Shown piece after piece: positions 56,613-64,000 of a stretch of 64,000 nt of DNA. This stretch comes from Streptomyces aureoverticillatus (lineage in GTDB: Bacteria > Actinomycetota > Actinomycetes > Streptomycetales > Streptomycetaceae). The stretch's first letter is position 1, and the number at the start of each line of letters is the position of its first letter. A model generated the notes under the pieces. It ran no database searches, was not told the DNA's origin, and saw only the letters and a list, made by a program, of their open reading frames with translations. The position numbers were made by a program, and so were the translations under genes. Location: assembly GCF_014649395.1 (NCBI RefSeq), contig NZ_BMSY01000011.1:124001-188000 (forward strand), read 5' to 3'.

Positions 56613-57722
56613 GCGTACGAACACGTCCGACTTGCCGTTGGTGTCGCCGGGCACGATGTCGTCGGCCGTGGACTGGAAGACCACGTCGCGGCCGTCGGCG
56701 CTGACCGCGTCGGTCCCGGCCGAGGCGGGTTGGTCCGCGACGATCTCCTCGGTGCCCGTCCGCAGGTCGCGCAGCGTGAGCGACGGCCCGGTGGTGTCGT
56801 GCGGGGCGTACAGCAGATATCGGCCGGTGGGATCGATGGCCACGCCCCGCACGTTCGGCAGCGATTGGGCGGCACCGGTGCGCACGTCGTGGACGTAGGT
56901 GTCGGAGCCCGAGAGGTAGACGACCTTGCTGCCGTCGTCGCTGAGCTGGACGAGGGTCGCCTGCGCGGAAGGGCCCTCGATCGGGCCGGAGGTGGTGCCG
57001 CCCATCCGGTCCCATACGAAGACGTCCTTCGCCTTGCCGTCCTGGTAGGCGACATGGCGGCCGTCGCCGCTGATGGACGGCCGGGACGGCTGGGTGTGGT
57101 CGAGGGCGGCGACGGTCTGGTTGGTGCCGCCGTCGTCCCAGTCCTGGACCTCGATGCGCTGGCCGAACGACGGTTGCCTGGGAGAGCGGATGACATGGGC
57201 GGTGTAGCGGCCGTCCGCGCTCAGCGACGGCTGGTCGCAGCTGTAGGCCGAGCAGTTGAGGGAAGCCGTGCGTCCCGTGCTCACCTGATACTGGCGAATC
57301 CGCACGTTGTTGATCCACTGATGCGCATAGCCGAGGTATTCCCCGTCGCCGCTGATGACCGGGGGCTGGATCGGGGCAAGGTTACCCATCCGCTGGATCT
57401 GCTTCGTCCGCTGGTCGCGGACGAACACGCTGTCGCCCTCCGTCGCGGCGTCGGGCGTGAGGTTCCTCGCCGACGACGAGAAGACGACGCGGCGGCCGTC
57501 GTGGGTGATCGAGGCGCCGGCGGAATTGCCGTCGGCCTCGGTGCCGTCGGCCGCGACACTGATCCTCTCGACACCGGCTCCGCGGGCGCCCACGACGCCC
57601 GCCTCGGCCGAGGCCGATCCGGGCAGCACCGCCGTGACCACGCAGGCCGCGAAGGCCGCGCTCAGGGCGGCCCGCACACGTCTGGCACGTGCGGTGGCGC
57701 TCCGGTTGACGTTTCCCCTCAT
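56601..57722 (-). CDS. secreted WD40-like (TolB-type) beta-propeller protein
   Basis: The 373-residue protein has a signal peptide (RVRAALSAAFAACVVTAVLP ... SASA) followed by repeated PD40/TolB-type blades: ASITHDGRRVVFSSSARNLT, PPVISGDGEYLGYAH, QPSLSADGRYTAHVI, RPSISGDGRHVAYQD, TDAVSADGRDVVFQS. Such secreted propellers are common in Streptomyces; they may bind proteins or glycans. GGGGGGAAA precedes the ATG. Confidence 0.85.
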   Translation of the reverse strand: MRGNVNRSATARARRVRAALSAAFAACVVTAVLPGSASAEAGVVGARGAGVERISVAADGTEADGNSAGASITHDGRRVVFSSSARNLTPDAATEGDSVFVRDQRTKQIQRMGNLAPIQPPVISGDGEYLGYAHQWINNVRIRQYQVSTGRTASLNCSAYSCDQPSLSADGRYTAHVIRSPRQPSFGQRIEVQDWDDGGTNQTVAALDHTQPSRPSISGDGRHVAYQDGKAKDVFVWDRMGGTTSGPIEGPSAQATLVQLSDDGSKVVYLSGSDTYVHDVRTGAAQSLPNVRGVAIDPTGRYLLYAPHDTTGPSLTLRDLRTGTEEIVADQPASAGTDAVSADGRDVVFQSTADDIVPGDTNGKSDVFVRHFY

Positions 57723-57839
57723 TTTCCCCCCAGGCAGGACGCGGTCCCTCCTCCGATTCCCCACCGGAGGACCACAAGCATGCAACCGCGAGGGCGCTGT
57801 GGGGTCAATGCGTCACATGACGTATCAGCCGGCGGCCTC

Positions 57840-58886
57840 TCAGCCGACGCTGAACGCCCCGTCCGGCGGTTCCGGCGACGCCACGGCGTCCGCGTCGCGT
57901 ACGGCACGGGCGTCCCCGATGAAGCTCCGCAGCGCGTCGCCGTGCACCACCCGTGCGGGAAACGCGTCGGCGGCGGCGCGGCGGACGAGCGCGGCCACGT
58001 CGAGCGGCGTCCGCGCGGCCAGCAGCACGGCGTTGCCGAAGCGGCGGCCGCGCAGCACGGCGGGCTCGGCGATGAGCGCGAGCTCCTCGAAGAGCTCGGC
58101 GAAGGTGGCCAGTTGGGAGCGGAGGAAGGCGAAGGGCGCGCCGGCCCCGCTGCCCGCGCCGTCGGCGAGGTTCGCGGCGTAGCAGCCGTCCGCGCGCAGG
58201 ACGTGGCGCACGGCACGGGCGTACGCGTCCGACGTCAGGTGCGCGGGCACCCGCGAGCCGCCGAACACGTCCCCCACGATCACGTCGGCGCTGTCCGCGG
58301 GCGCCGCCTCCACCCAGCTCCTGGCGTCGGCGCCGTGCACCATGATCCCGGACTCCGCGGGCAACGGCAGCTGCTCGACGACGAGCCGGAGCAGTCCCCG
58401 GTCCGCCTCGACCACGTCCTGCCGGGAACCTGGCCGCGTCGCGGCGACATAGCGGGGCAGCGTGAGCGCGCCACCGCCGAGGTGCACGACGTCCAGCGGC
58501 CGGCCGGGGGCGGCGACGGTGTCCAGCACGTGCGCGAGCCTGCGGGCGTACTCGAACTCCAGGTACGTGGGCGCGTCCAGGTCGACGTACGACTGCGGCG
58601 CCCCGTCGACCGTGAGCAGCCAGGCACGCGGCCGGTCCACGTCGGGGAGCAGCTTGGCGATGCCGTGGTCGACAGTGCGCGTGACGGGTATCGGCTCGGG
58701 GTCGGGGAGCACTTCGGGCGGCGCCTCGGGCAGTGCTTCGGGCGTCACCGAGGACGGCGCCTCGGGCAGTGCCTCAGGCGTAGCCGACGACGGTGCCTGG
58801 GGCAGCGCCTCAGGCGTAGCCGACGACGGCGCCTCGGGCGGCGCCTGGGGCTCCTCGGGGGCGGGTCGCTCGGTCGGCTCGTTCAC
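57840..58886 (-). CDS. spermidine-synthase-like methyltransferase-fold protein with repeat tail
   Basis: The 348-residue protein has the PABS core (RPLDVVHLGGGALTLPRYVA, VVEADRGLLRLVVEQL, ADVIVGDVFGGSRVP, VRHVLRADGCYAANLAD), matching proteins annotated as spermidine synthases or fused MFS/spermidine synthases. Here no membrane part is present. The first 50 residues are a repeat of SS(A/V)TPEALP(Q/E)AP units, coded by DNA repeats at 58735-58850. The GTG start lies at the beginning of this tail. Key polyamine residues are not clear, so the activity is unknown. Confidence 0.78.
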   Translation of the reverse strand: MNEPTERPAPEEPQAPPEAPSSATPEALPQAPSSATPEALPEAPSSVTPEALPEAPPEVLPDPEPIPVTRTVDHGIAKLLPDVDRPRAWLLTVDGAPQSYVDLDAPTYLEFEYARRLAHVLDTVAAPGRPLDVVHLGGGALTLPRYVAATRPGSRQDVVEADRGLLRLVVEQLPLPAESGIMVHGADARSWVEAAPADSADVIVGDVFGGSRVPAHLTSDAYARAVRHVLRADGCYAANLADGAGSGAGAPFAFLRSQLATFAELFEELALIAEPAVLRGRRFGNAVLLAARTPLDVAALVRRAAADAFPARVVHGDALRSFIGDARAVRDADAVASPEPPDGAFSVG

Positions 58887-59007
58887 CGGTCCATTGTGCC
58901 CGCCTCCGCCGGGACCACCGCTGCCCCGGCCGAGGCGGGCACAATCCCGGGAGCAGCGGCGGGGCGCGCCACGGTCGGCGCGCCCCGCCTTCCCACAGGG
59001 GCCGGCT

Positions 59008-60210
59008 TCAGCCGACCTCCGTGACCGTCCCGGCCCCCACCGTCCGCCCGCCCTCGCGGATCGCGAAGCCGAGCCCCGGCTCCAGCGGGATGTCACGGCC
59101 GAGCTCGACGGTCAAGGTGACCGTGTCGCCGGGCCGGGCGACGGCCGCCTCGCCCAGGTCGATGTCGCCGACCACGTCCGCGGTGCGGATGTAGAACTGC
59201 GGGCGGTAGCCGGTCGACACCGGGGTGGTGCGGCCGCCTTCGCGGGCGGACAGGACGTACACCTGCGCGGTGAAGCGCCGGCTCGGACTGACGCTGCCGG
59301 GCGCGGCGACCACGTGGCCGCGGCGCACGGCGTCGCGCGGCATGCCGCGCAGGAGCAGCGCCACGTTGTCGCCCGCCTGCGCGGAGTCCATCGGCTTGCC
59401 GAAGGTCTCCAGGCCGGTGACGACCGTCTCCAAGTCGTCGGCGCCGCCGAGGACCTGCACCCGGTCGCCGACGCGCACGGTGCCCCGCTCGACCGCGCCG
59501 GTGACGACCGTGCCCCGGCCGGTGATCGTGAGGACGTTCTCCACCGGGAGCAGGAAGGGCGCGTCCACATAGCGCTCCGGCATCGGGACGTACGTGTCCA
59601 CGGCGTCCAGGAGCGCCTCGACCGTCGCCGTCCAACGCGGGTCCCCCTCAAGGGCTTTGAGGCCGGAGACCCGGACGACGGGCACGGTGTCCCCACCGTG
59701 CCCACCGTGCCCGCCATACCCGCCGTACCCGTGCGCGGCCAGCAGCTCGCGGACCTCCAGCTCGACCAGGTCGGTCAGCTCCGGGTCTCCGGCGTCCGCC
59801 TTGTTGAGGGCCACGACGATGTGGTCGACGCCCACCTGGCGGGCGAGCAGGACGTGCTCGGCCGTCTGCGGCATGACGCCGTCGAGCGCGGACACGACGA
59901 GGATCGCGCCGTCCAGTTGGGCGGCGCCGGTGACCATGTTCTTCACGTAGTCGGCGTGGCCCGGCATGTCGACGTGGGCGTAGTGGCGGGTGTCGGTCTC
60001 GTACTCGACGTGCGCGATGTTGATGGTGATGCCGCGCTGCGCCTCCTCCGGCGCGCGGTCGATGCGGTCGAAGGGCACGAACGTGCCGGTGCCGCGCTCG
60101 CTGAGGACCTTGGTGATGGCGGCGGTCAGGGTGGTCTTGCCGTGGTCGACGTGGCCCATCGTGCCGATGTTGAGGTGGGGCTTGGTGCGGACGTAAGCCG
60201 TCTTGGACAT
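59008..60210 (-). CDS. tuf3: elongation factor Tu, divergent tuf3 type
   Basis: The 400-residue protein is a complete EF-Tu: GHVDHGKTTLTAAI, RGITINIAHVEYETDTRHYA, DMPGHADYVKNMVTGAAQ with the GTPase His, NKADAGDPEL, GRGTVVTGAVERGTVRVGD and the C-terminal domain. It differs from canonical EF-Tu by DMPGHAD for DCPGHAD, NKAD for NKCD, and an insertion HGYGGYGGHGGHGG after the LLAA helix (about residue 183). It stands alone, away from fusA and other ribosomal genes. Streptomyces tuf3 genes code for such second EF-Tus and are linked to amino-acid starvation. ATG at 60210 follows GGAGCAGG. Confidence 0.93.
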   Translation of the reverse strand: MSKTAYVRTKPHLNIGTMGHVDHGKTTLTAAITKVLSERGTGTFVPFDRIDRAPEEAQRGITINIAHVEYETDTRHYAHVDMPGHADYVKNMVTGAAQLDGAILVVSALDGVMPQTAEHVLLARQVGVDHIVVALNKADAGDPELTDLVELEVRELLAAHGYGGYGGHGGHGGDTVPVVRVSGLKALEGDPRWTATVEALLDAVDTYVPMPERYVDAPFLLPVENVLTITGRGTVVTGAVERGTVRVGDRVQVLGGADDLETVVTGLETFGKPMDSAQAGDNVALLLRGMPRDAVRRGHVVAAPGSVSPSRRFTAQVYVLSAREGGRTTPVSTGYRPQFYIRTADVVGDIDLGEAAVARPGDTVTLTVELGRDIPLEPGLGFAIREGGRTVGAGTVTEVG

Positions 60211-60597
60211 GGTGGTTCCTGCTCCGGAACTCGAAAGGTGTGGCCCGCGCGGCACGGACGGCCGGCGGACGGGGACCCCTGGGGCCTGGCCGACCCTCCC
60301 CCTGCGGGGTCCGCCGGAATGTCCGGGGAGGGTCAGCTTCGGGTGCCGTCGGAAGGAAGAGGGGTGAACTGCGCTGCGAGCGGCGCCGCGAGCGGCAGGA
60401 CGGCAGCCCGAACAGCGTCCGCGACTGCGGACAAAGCTGTGTGAAAGGCGTGCCGGAACATGTCGCCGATCATTGCCGACGCCCTGCCCCGCGTCGACTG
60501 AATTTCCCTGACGCAGGGGCCACGTACGACAGTTGTTCCTCGTCAGGCAGGTGGCGCCTCGTCAGCCCGACGGCCCCCGTCAGACCGACGGCCCCCG
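60211..60597. other. 387-bp upstream region of tuf3 with structured leader
   Basis: Two inverted repeats are present on the tuf3 side: GACCCTCCCC/GGGGAGGGTC (60292-60301 and 60325-60334) with inner CCGG pairing, and GTCCGC-GACT-GCGGAC (60417-60432). If transcribed they would form a leader structure about 80-125 bases before the tuf3 start. AT-richer sequence near 60430-60530 is the likely promoter zone. I see no gene in it. The AlkD-like gene upstream ends at 60598 on the same strand. Confidence 0.5.
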
Positions 60598-61302
60598 TCA
60601 GTCACCGATGTTCCTCAGCGCCTCCCGCACCGACAACGGCGCCAGCACGCCCCGGTGCCGCCCCACGAAGTCCCGTACCGCGTCCGGATCCGTCTTCGCG
60701 TACTCCCTCAGGCACCAGCCGATCGCCTTGCGGACGAAGAAGTCGGGGTGCCGCGCCTGCCGTGCGCAGTGGGCGAAGAGGCGGTCGGTGTCGGTGGCGT
60801 CCTTGAAGCGGAGCTGATGGAGCAGCGCGGTGCGGACGACCCACAGGTCGTCGTCCTCGACCCACTCGTCCATGGCCGTGCGCAGCCCGGGATCGGCGGC
60901 GACGAGCCCGCCGACGACGTGCGCGGCGAGCGCGTCGACCGTGTCCCACCAGGAGAGTGTCGTCACCAGTTGCCGGGCCACCGGCAGGAACGCGGAGGAG
61001 CACCGCTTCACGTGCCGCCGCAGATAGTCCACGGCGAAGTACTGGTACTCGCGCTCCGGCAGCTCCCAGCAGCGCAGCGCGATCGCGGCGCAGTCCGCCT
61101 CGTCGGGGCGCGGCGTCCCCGCGAGGACGGCGCGGGCCAGGTCCCGGCGGACCGGCGACGTGAGGCCGAGGAACGGCGCGACGTCCTTCATGTACGCGCG
61201 CATGTCCGCGGCCCGCACCGGATCGGCCGCTTCCGCGTACGTCGCCACGAGCCGCCCGACAACGGTGTCGGCGAGAGCACTTCTTGGCACTGTGACGCCC
61301 AT
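60598..61302 (-). CDS. DNA alkylation repair protein (AlkD-like HEAT protein)
   Basis: The 234-residue all-helical protein matches AlkD-like DNA glycosylases: MRAYMKDVAPFLGLTSPVRR, CWELPEREYQYFAVDYLRRH, LSWWDTVDALAAHVVGGL, DLWVVRTALLHQLRFKDATD and DFFVRKAIGWCLREYAKTDP. The DNA-contacting Trp and Asp of the WDTVD region and the Arg of VVRTAL are present. It would excise alkylated purines. The start MGVTVPRSAL is chosen at the family edge; two earlier in-frame starts exist. Confidence 0.9.
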   Translation of the reverse strand: MGVTVPRSALADTVVGRLVATYAEAADPVRAADMRAYMKDVAPFLGLTSPVRRDLARAVLAGTPRPDEADCAAIALRCWELPEREYQYFAVDYLRRHVKRCSSAFLPVARQLVTTLSWWDTVDALAAHVVGGLVAADPGLRTAMDEWVEDDDLWVVRTALLHQLRFKDATDTDRLFAHCARQARHPDFFVRKAIGWCLREYAKTDPDAVRDFVGRHRGVLAPLSVREALRNIGD

Positions 61303-61351
61303 GAGACGCACCATACGGCGATCAGTCACATGAGCCGGTTAGTCTCTCCTG

Positions 61352-62050
61352 ATGCTCGACACCGCCGCCGCCCCGACGCCACGCCTCGCCGTGCGCTGCA
61401 CGCGGGCGCTCCTCTCGCCGTGGGCGCGGCTGTCCCTGCTCGTGCTGCTGCTCGCCGCGGCCGCGACGGGTGTGCTGCTCTTCGAGCCGCAGCGGCTGCT
61501 CGCGGACGGCTGGCCGCCGCAGTTCGGCGGCGCCGCCGCGGTGTGCGTGTTCGCGGTGGCGTACGGCGCGTGCACGGTCGCGTTCGTCCCGCGGCCGCTG
61601 CTCAATCTGGCGGCGGGCGCGCTGTTCGGCTCGCAGGCCGGGCTGCCCGCGGCGATCGCGGGCACGGTCATCGGGGCCGGGGTGTCCTTCGGCCTCGGCC
61701 GGTTCCTCGGGCAGGACGCGCTGCGGCCGCTGCTGCGGGGCCGCTGGCTGCAGGCGGCCGACGGCCAGCTCAGCCGGCACGGGTTCCGCTCGATGCTGGC
61801 GGCCCGGCTCTTCCCGGGCGTGCCGTTCGCGGCCGCCAACTACTGCGCGGCGGTGTCCCGCATGGGCTGGCTGCCGTTCCTGCTCGCCACGGCCATCGGC
61901 TCGATCCCGAACACGGCGGCGTACGTCATAGCGGGCGCCCGCGCGTCCACGCCCACGTCACCCGTGTTCCTGGTCGCCATGGGCTTCATCGCGGTGACGG
62001 CGGCGGCGGGCGCAGCGGTGGCATGGCGCCAGCGCCACCGCTGGAATTAG
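61352..62050 (+). CDS. TVP38/TMEM64 (VTT/DedA superfamily) membrane protein
   Basis: The 232-residue protein has the VTT-domain pattern: PRPLLNLAAGALFGSQAGLP, IGAGVSFGLGRFLGQDALRP, RSMLAARLFPGVPFAAANYC and LATAIGSIPNTAAYVIAGA. Helices flank it on both sides and an Arg-rich C-terminus stays in the cytoplasm. Relatives are lipid scramblases or flippases. It is divergent from the AlkD-like gene (49 bp). Confidence 0.88.
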   Translation: MLDTAAAPTPRLAVRCTRALLSPWARLSLLVLLLAAAATGVLLFEPQRLLADGWPPQFGGAAAVCVFAVAYGACTVAFVPRPLLNLAAGALFGSQAGLPAAIAGTVIGAGVSFGLGRFLGQDALRPLLRGRWLQAADGQLSRHGFRSMLAARLFPGVPFAAANYCAAVSRMGWLPFLLATAIGSIPNTAAYVIAGARASTPTSPVFLVAMGFIAVTAAAGAAVAWRQRHRWN

Positions 62051-62116
62051 CCCGTCCGGCGATTGAGGACGAGGCGCGGAGCGCCGAAAGGGCAGGGGAA
62101 AGGGGGCGCAGCCCCC
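62049..62116. repeat. Streptomyces-type intergenic repeat with double hairpin
   Basis: The stretch opens with AGCCCGTCCGGCGATTGAGG and contains two hairpins: GGCGC-GGA-GCGCC (62073-62085) and GGGGGC-GCA-GCCCCC (62102-62116). I recognise the opening as a frequent Streptomyces intergenic repeat (from memory). It begins at the stop codon of the TVP38-type gene and probably terminates it. Confidence 0.55.
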
Positions 62117-62224
62117 GTACAGCCCGTTTGCTGCTCCGGCAAAGGAGTTCGCCGGAATCGTCTCCCTGCGCGCACCATCTCCCCAAAGACAGGCCACCGG
62201 CGCCTGCCCCAGGGAGAGTGGACG

Positions 62225-62869
62225 ATGACCAGCACCTCACCGAAGAACACGGCGCAGCAGTACTGGGACGACTTCTACCGGGACCGGGAGCAAAAGCGCT
62301 CCGGTGGGCCCAACGTGCTCCTCGTCCGGGAAGTCACCTCGATGCCCCCCGGCACGGCCCTGGACCTGGGGTGCGCCGAAGGCTCCGACGCGCTGTGGCT
62401 CGCCGGGCTCGGCTGGCGGGTCACGGCCGCCGACGTGTCGGCCACTGCGCTGCGCCGGGCCGCGGAGCGCGCGGCAGAGGCCGGTCTCGCGGACCGGATC
62501 GACTGGCAGCGGCACGACCTGTCGCAGTCGTTCCCGGAAGGTTCGTACGACCTCGTGTCGGCCCAGTTCCTGCACTCGCCCGTGGCGCGCGAGGGCGAGC
62601 GCGAGTCCATCCTCGCCCTGGCTGCCCGCGCCGTCGCGCCGGGCGGTGTCCTGCTCGTCGTCAGCCACGCCGGATGGCCGTCGTGGCAGCAGGAGCCGCC
62701 GTTCGACTACCACTTCCCGACGAACGCGGAGATCCGCGACGGCCTCGGGCTCGCGCGGGACGAATGGACGGTCGAGACCGACGAACTCCTCACCCGCGAG
62801 CTGCCCGGCCCCGACGGCCGGCCCGGCTCCCGCGCCGACGCCGTCCTCAAGCTCCGCCGCACGGCCTAG
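62225..62869 (+). CDS. class I SAM-dependent methyltransferase
   Basis: The 214-residue protein has motif I TALDLGCAEGSDALWLAGLG, motif II VTAADVSATALRRAAERA and post-motif YDLVSAQFLHSPVAREGERE. It resembles tellurite/thiopurine-type and TehB-like small methyltransferases: N-terminal QQYWDDFYRDREQKRSGGPN and LLVVSHAGWPSWQQEPPFDY near the end. The substrate is unknown. AGGGAGAG precedes the ATG. It is separated from the TVP38-type gene by the repeat element and a 109-bp gap. Confidence 0.88.
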   Translation: MTSTSPKNTAQQYWDDFYRDREQKRSGGPNVLLVREVTSMPPGTALDLGCAEGSDALWLAGLGWRVTAADVSATALRRAAERAAEAGLADRIDWQRHDLSQSFPEGSYDLVSAQFLHSPVAREGERESILALAARAVAPGGVLLVVSHAGWPSWQQEPPFDYHFPTNAEIRDGLGLARDEWTVETDELLTRELPGPDGRPGSRADAVLKLRRTA

Positions 62870-62887
62870 CCCGGTCCCGTAACCGAC

Positions 62888-62904
62888 GGCCCTCACGCAG
62901 GGCC
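62888..62904 (+). terminator. short hairpin after the methyltransferase gene
   Basis: GGCCCT pairs with AGGGCC across a CACGC loop, 19 bp after the methyltransferase stop. It is followed by TTCATCTTG, mildly U-rich. Confidence 0.55.
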
Positions 62905-63078
62905 TTCATCTTGTGCCGCTACGCTGCCCCCGGCGAGGCACGTGATCACCCCTCCCGGCCCACCACACGACCCCGCGCACGCACGCACCACGCCTCGCCG
63001 CCCCTGGTCCCCCTCCAACGCTTCTGACCGCCACCTCACGGGTCAGCGCACGATCAGTTACTGGACGGCGCAGTTTTC

Positions 63079-63954
63079 ATGTCTTGGCTCGAATCGTTCA
63101 TTCTCGGACTCGTCCAGGGACTGACCGAGTTCCTTCCGATCTCATCCAGCGCGCATCTGCGACTGACCGCGGCGTTCGCCGGCTGGCACGACCCGGGTGC
63201 CGCCTTCACCGCGATCACTCAGATCGGCACCGAGGCCGCCGTCCTGATCTACTTCCGCAAGGACATCGGCCGGATCGTCTCGGCGTGGTTCGGCTCGCTG
63301 TTCGGCAAGGTGCCGCGGTCCGACCACGACGCGAAGATGGGCTGGCTCGTCATCGTCGGCTCGATCCCCATCGGCGTCCTCGGCGTGACGTTCAAGGACC
63401 AGATCGAGGGGCCCTTCCGTGATCTGCGCCTGATCGCCACGACGCTGATCGTCATGGGCGTCGTCCTCGGCATCGCCGACCGGCTCGCGGCGCGCGACGA
63501 GACCGGCGGCAGGCACCGTGCCGTACGCGAGCGCAAGGGCCTCAAGGAACTGGGCGTCAGGGACGGCCTGATCTACGGCGTCTGCCAGGCCATGGCGCTC
63601 ATCCCCGGCGTCTCCCGCTCCGGCGCCACCATCAGCGGCGGCCTGCTCATGGGCTACACCCGCGAGGCCGCGGCCCGCTATTCCTTCCTGCTCGCGATCC
63701 CCGCCGTCCTCGCCTCGGGTGTGTTCGAGCTGAAGGACGCGGGCGAGGGCGGCCATGTCTCCTGGGGCCCCACGATCTTCGCCACGATTGTCGCGTTCGT
63801 GGTGGGATATGCCGTTATCGCCTGGTTCATGAAGTTCATCACGACCAAGAGCTTCATGCCGTTCGTCTACTACCGCATCCTGCTCGGCATCGTGCTGTTC
63901 ATCCTCGTCGGGGCGGGCACGCTGAGCCCGCACGCGGGCGAGTCGGCGGGCTAG
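63079..63954 (+). CDS. uppP: undecaprenyl-diphosphate phosphatase (BacA type)
   Basis: The 291-residue membrane enzyme has the two signature motifs of UppP/BacA: GLTEFLPISSSAHL (residues 15-28) and PGVSRSGATISGGLLMG (about 175-191), with hydrophobic helices between. It recycles undecaprenyl diphosphate to the monophosphate carrier for peptidoglycan and other glycans, and gives bacitracin resistance. The ATG start gives the canonical MSWLESFILGLVQGL. It is closed by a hairpin at the window end. Confidence 0.97.
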   Translation: MSWLESFILGLVQGLTEFLPISSSAHLRLTAAFAGWHDPGAAFTAITQIGTEAAVLIYFRKDIGRIVSAWFGSLFGKVPRSDHDAKMGWLVIVGSIPIGVLGVTFKDQIEGPFRDLRLIATTLIVMGVVLGIADRLAARDETGGRHRAVRERKGLKELGVRDGLIYGVCQAMALIPGVSRSGATISGGLLMGYTREAAARYSFLLAIPAVLASGVFELKDAGEGGHVSWGPTIFATIVAFVVGYAVIAWFMKFITTKSFMPFVYYRILLGIVLFILVGAGTLSPHAGESAG

Positions 63955-63971
63955 CAGCGCATCCGCGGCGG

Positions 63972-64000
63972 CGGCCGCCCACGCCGTCCATGGGCGGCCG
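63972..64000 (+). terminator. terminator of uppP
   Basis: CGGCCGCCCA pairs with TGGGCGGCCG across a 9-base loop, starting 18 bp after the uppP stop. The right arm ends exactly at the window edge, so the stem may extend. Confidence 0.7.

Noticed and set aside
56610..59024. Long plus-strand open frame opposite the propeller and spermidine-synthase-like genes
   Set aside because: Antisense of two signal- or motif-bearing genes; product is Gly/Arg/His-rich with no recognisable domain.
59008..60210. tuf3 as a decayed EF-Tu pseudogene
   Set aside because: The frame is intact over 400 codons, all GTPase motifs are present and the C-terminal domains are complete.
1..64000. Integrated element, IS or tRNA attachment site
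   Set aside because: No transposase, integrase, tRNA or flanking direct repeats were seen; GC and gene style are uniform.

Overview
The window is a high-GC (about 70% or more) actinobacterial chromosome segment, almost certainly Streptomyces. The signs are the strong GC3 bias, frequent GTG starts, many TANNNT -10 boxes a few bases before the start codon (leaderless transcripts), a second divergent EF-Tu gene of the tuf3 type, a streptophobe-family membrane protein, and two intergenic repeat types that I recognise as common in Streptomyces. I see no prophage, insertion sequence, CRISPR array, rRNA or tRNA. It reads as core or near-core chromosome carrying several small regulated modules.

Layout. 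1-8.3 kb: a 5'-truncated DUF885 metallopeptidase, an SDR oxidoreductase, an NTF2-like protein, a divergent rhodanese/Lrp pair and the sbcDC nuclease operon. 8.4-15.3 kb: a secreted or membrane DUF protein, a streptophobe protein, and a three-gene minus-strand operon coding for a double-FHA ABC exporter, a small linker protein and a soluble Ser/Thr kinase. This operon resembles the mycobacterial Rv1747/PknF pair. 15.4-20.3 kb: YigZ, a Sfp/EntD-type phosphopantetheinyl transferase, then terB and terD flanking a BlaI/M56-peptidase pair, with matching dyads in front of both ter genes, and a CoA-binding protein. 20.3-26 kb: a PucR regulator, an OB-fold-like membrane protein divergent from a Sll1717-type P-loop ATPase, and a TrmB/LuxR hybrid regulator.

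26-35 kb is a probable surface-glycoconjugate locus: an epimerase with a zinc-ribbon insertion, a two-component system, a GT2 glycosyltransferase, a DUF2064 transferase, a methyltransferase, a small membrane protein, a cytochrome-b/molybdopterin oxidoreductase fusion and a GT-C-like membrane protein. 35-38 kb has the look of a phosphate-limitation module: a secreted beta-propeller phytase with a PHO-box-like direct repeat, downstream of olsB-olsA for phosphorus-free ornithine lipids. 38-46 kb: a VOC protein, a CaiB/BaiF CoA-transferase, a YbaK deacylase, an XRE-cupin regulator divergent from an EamA transporter, two left-handed beta-helix proteins (one a gamma carbonic anhydrase), a secreted tripeptidyl-peptidase-like hydrolase and a DedA protein.

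46-50.5 kb: a translationally coupled Tat-exported GH3 glycosidase and carboxylesterase behind a near-consensus promoter. 51-55 kb: a thioesterase and three tandem paralogous membrane proteins, each with a Pro/Gln-rich tail, one transmembrane helix, and an exported domain with an EF-hand-like loop and two conserved cysteines. 55-64 kb: an MFS transporter, a secreted beta-propeller, a spermidine-synthase-like protein, tuf3 with a structured leader, an AlkD-like protein, a TVP38 protein, a methyltransferase and uppP (undecaprenyl-diphosphate phosphatase), followed by a terminator at the window edge.

The strongest candidates for an undescribed system are the kinase/linker/FHA-transporter operon, the BlaI-ter module, the triple EF-loop paralog array and the ornithine-lipid/phytase module. 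Functions are assigned by reading motifs; no database search was run.
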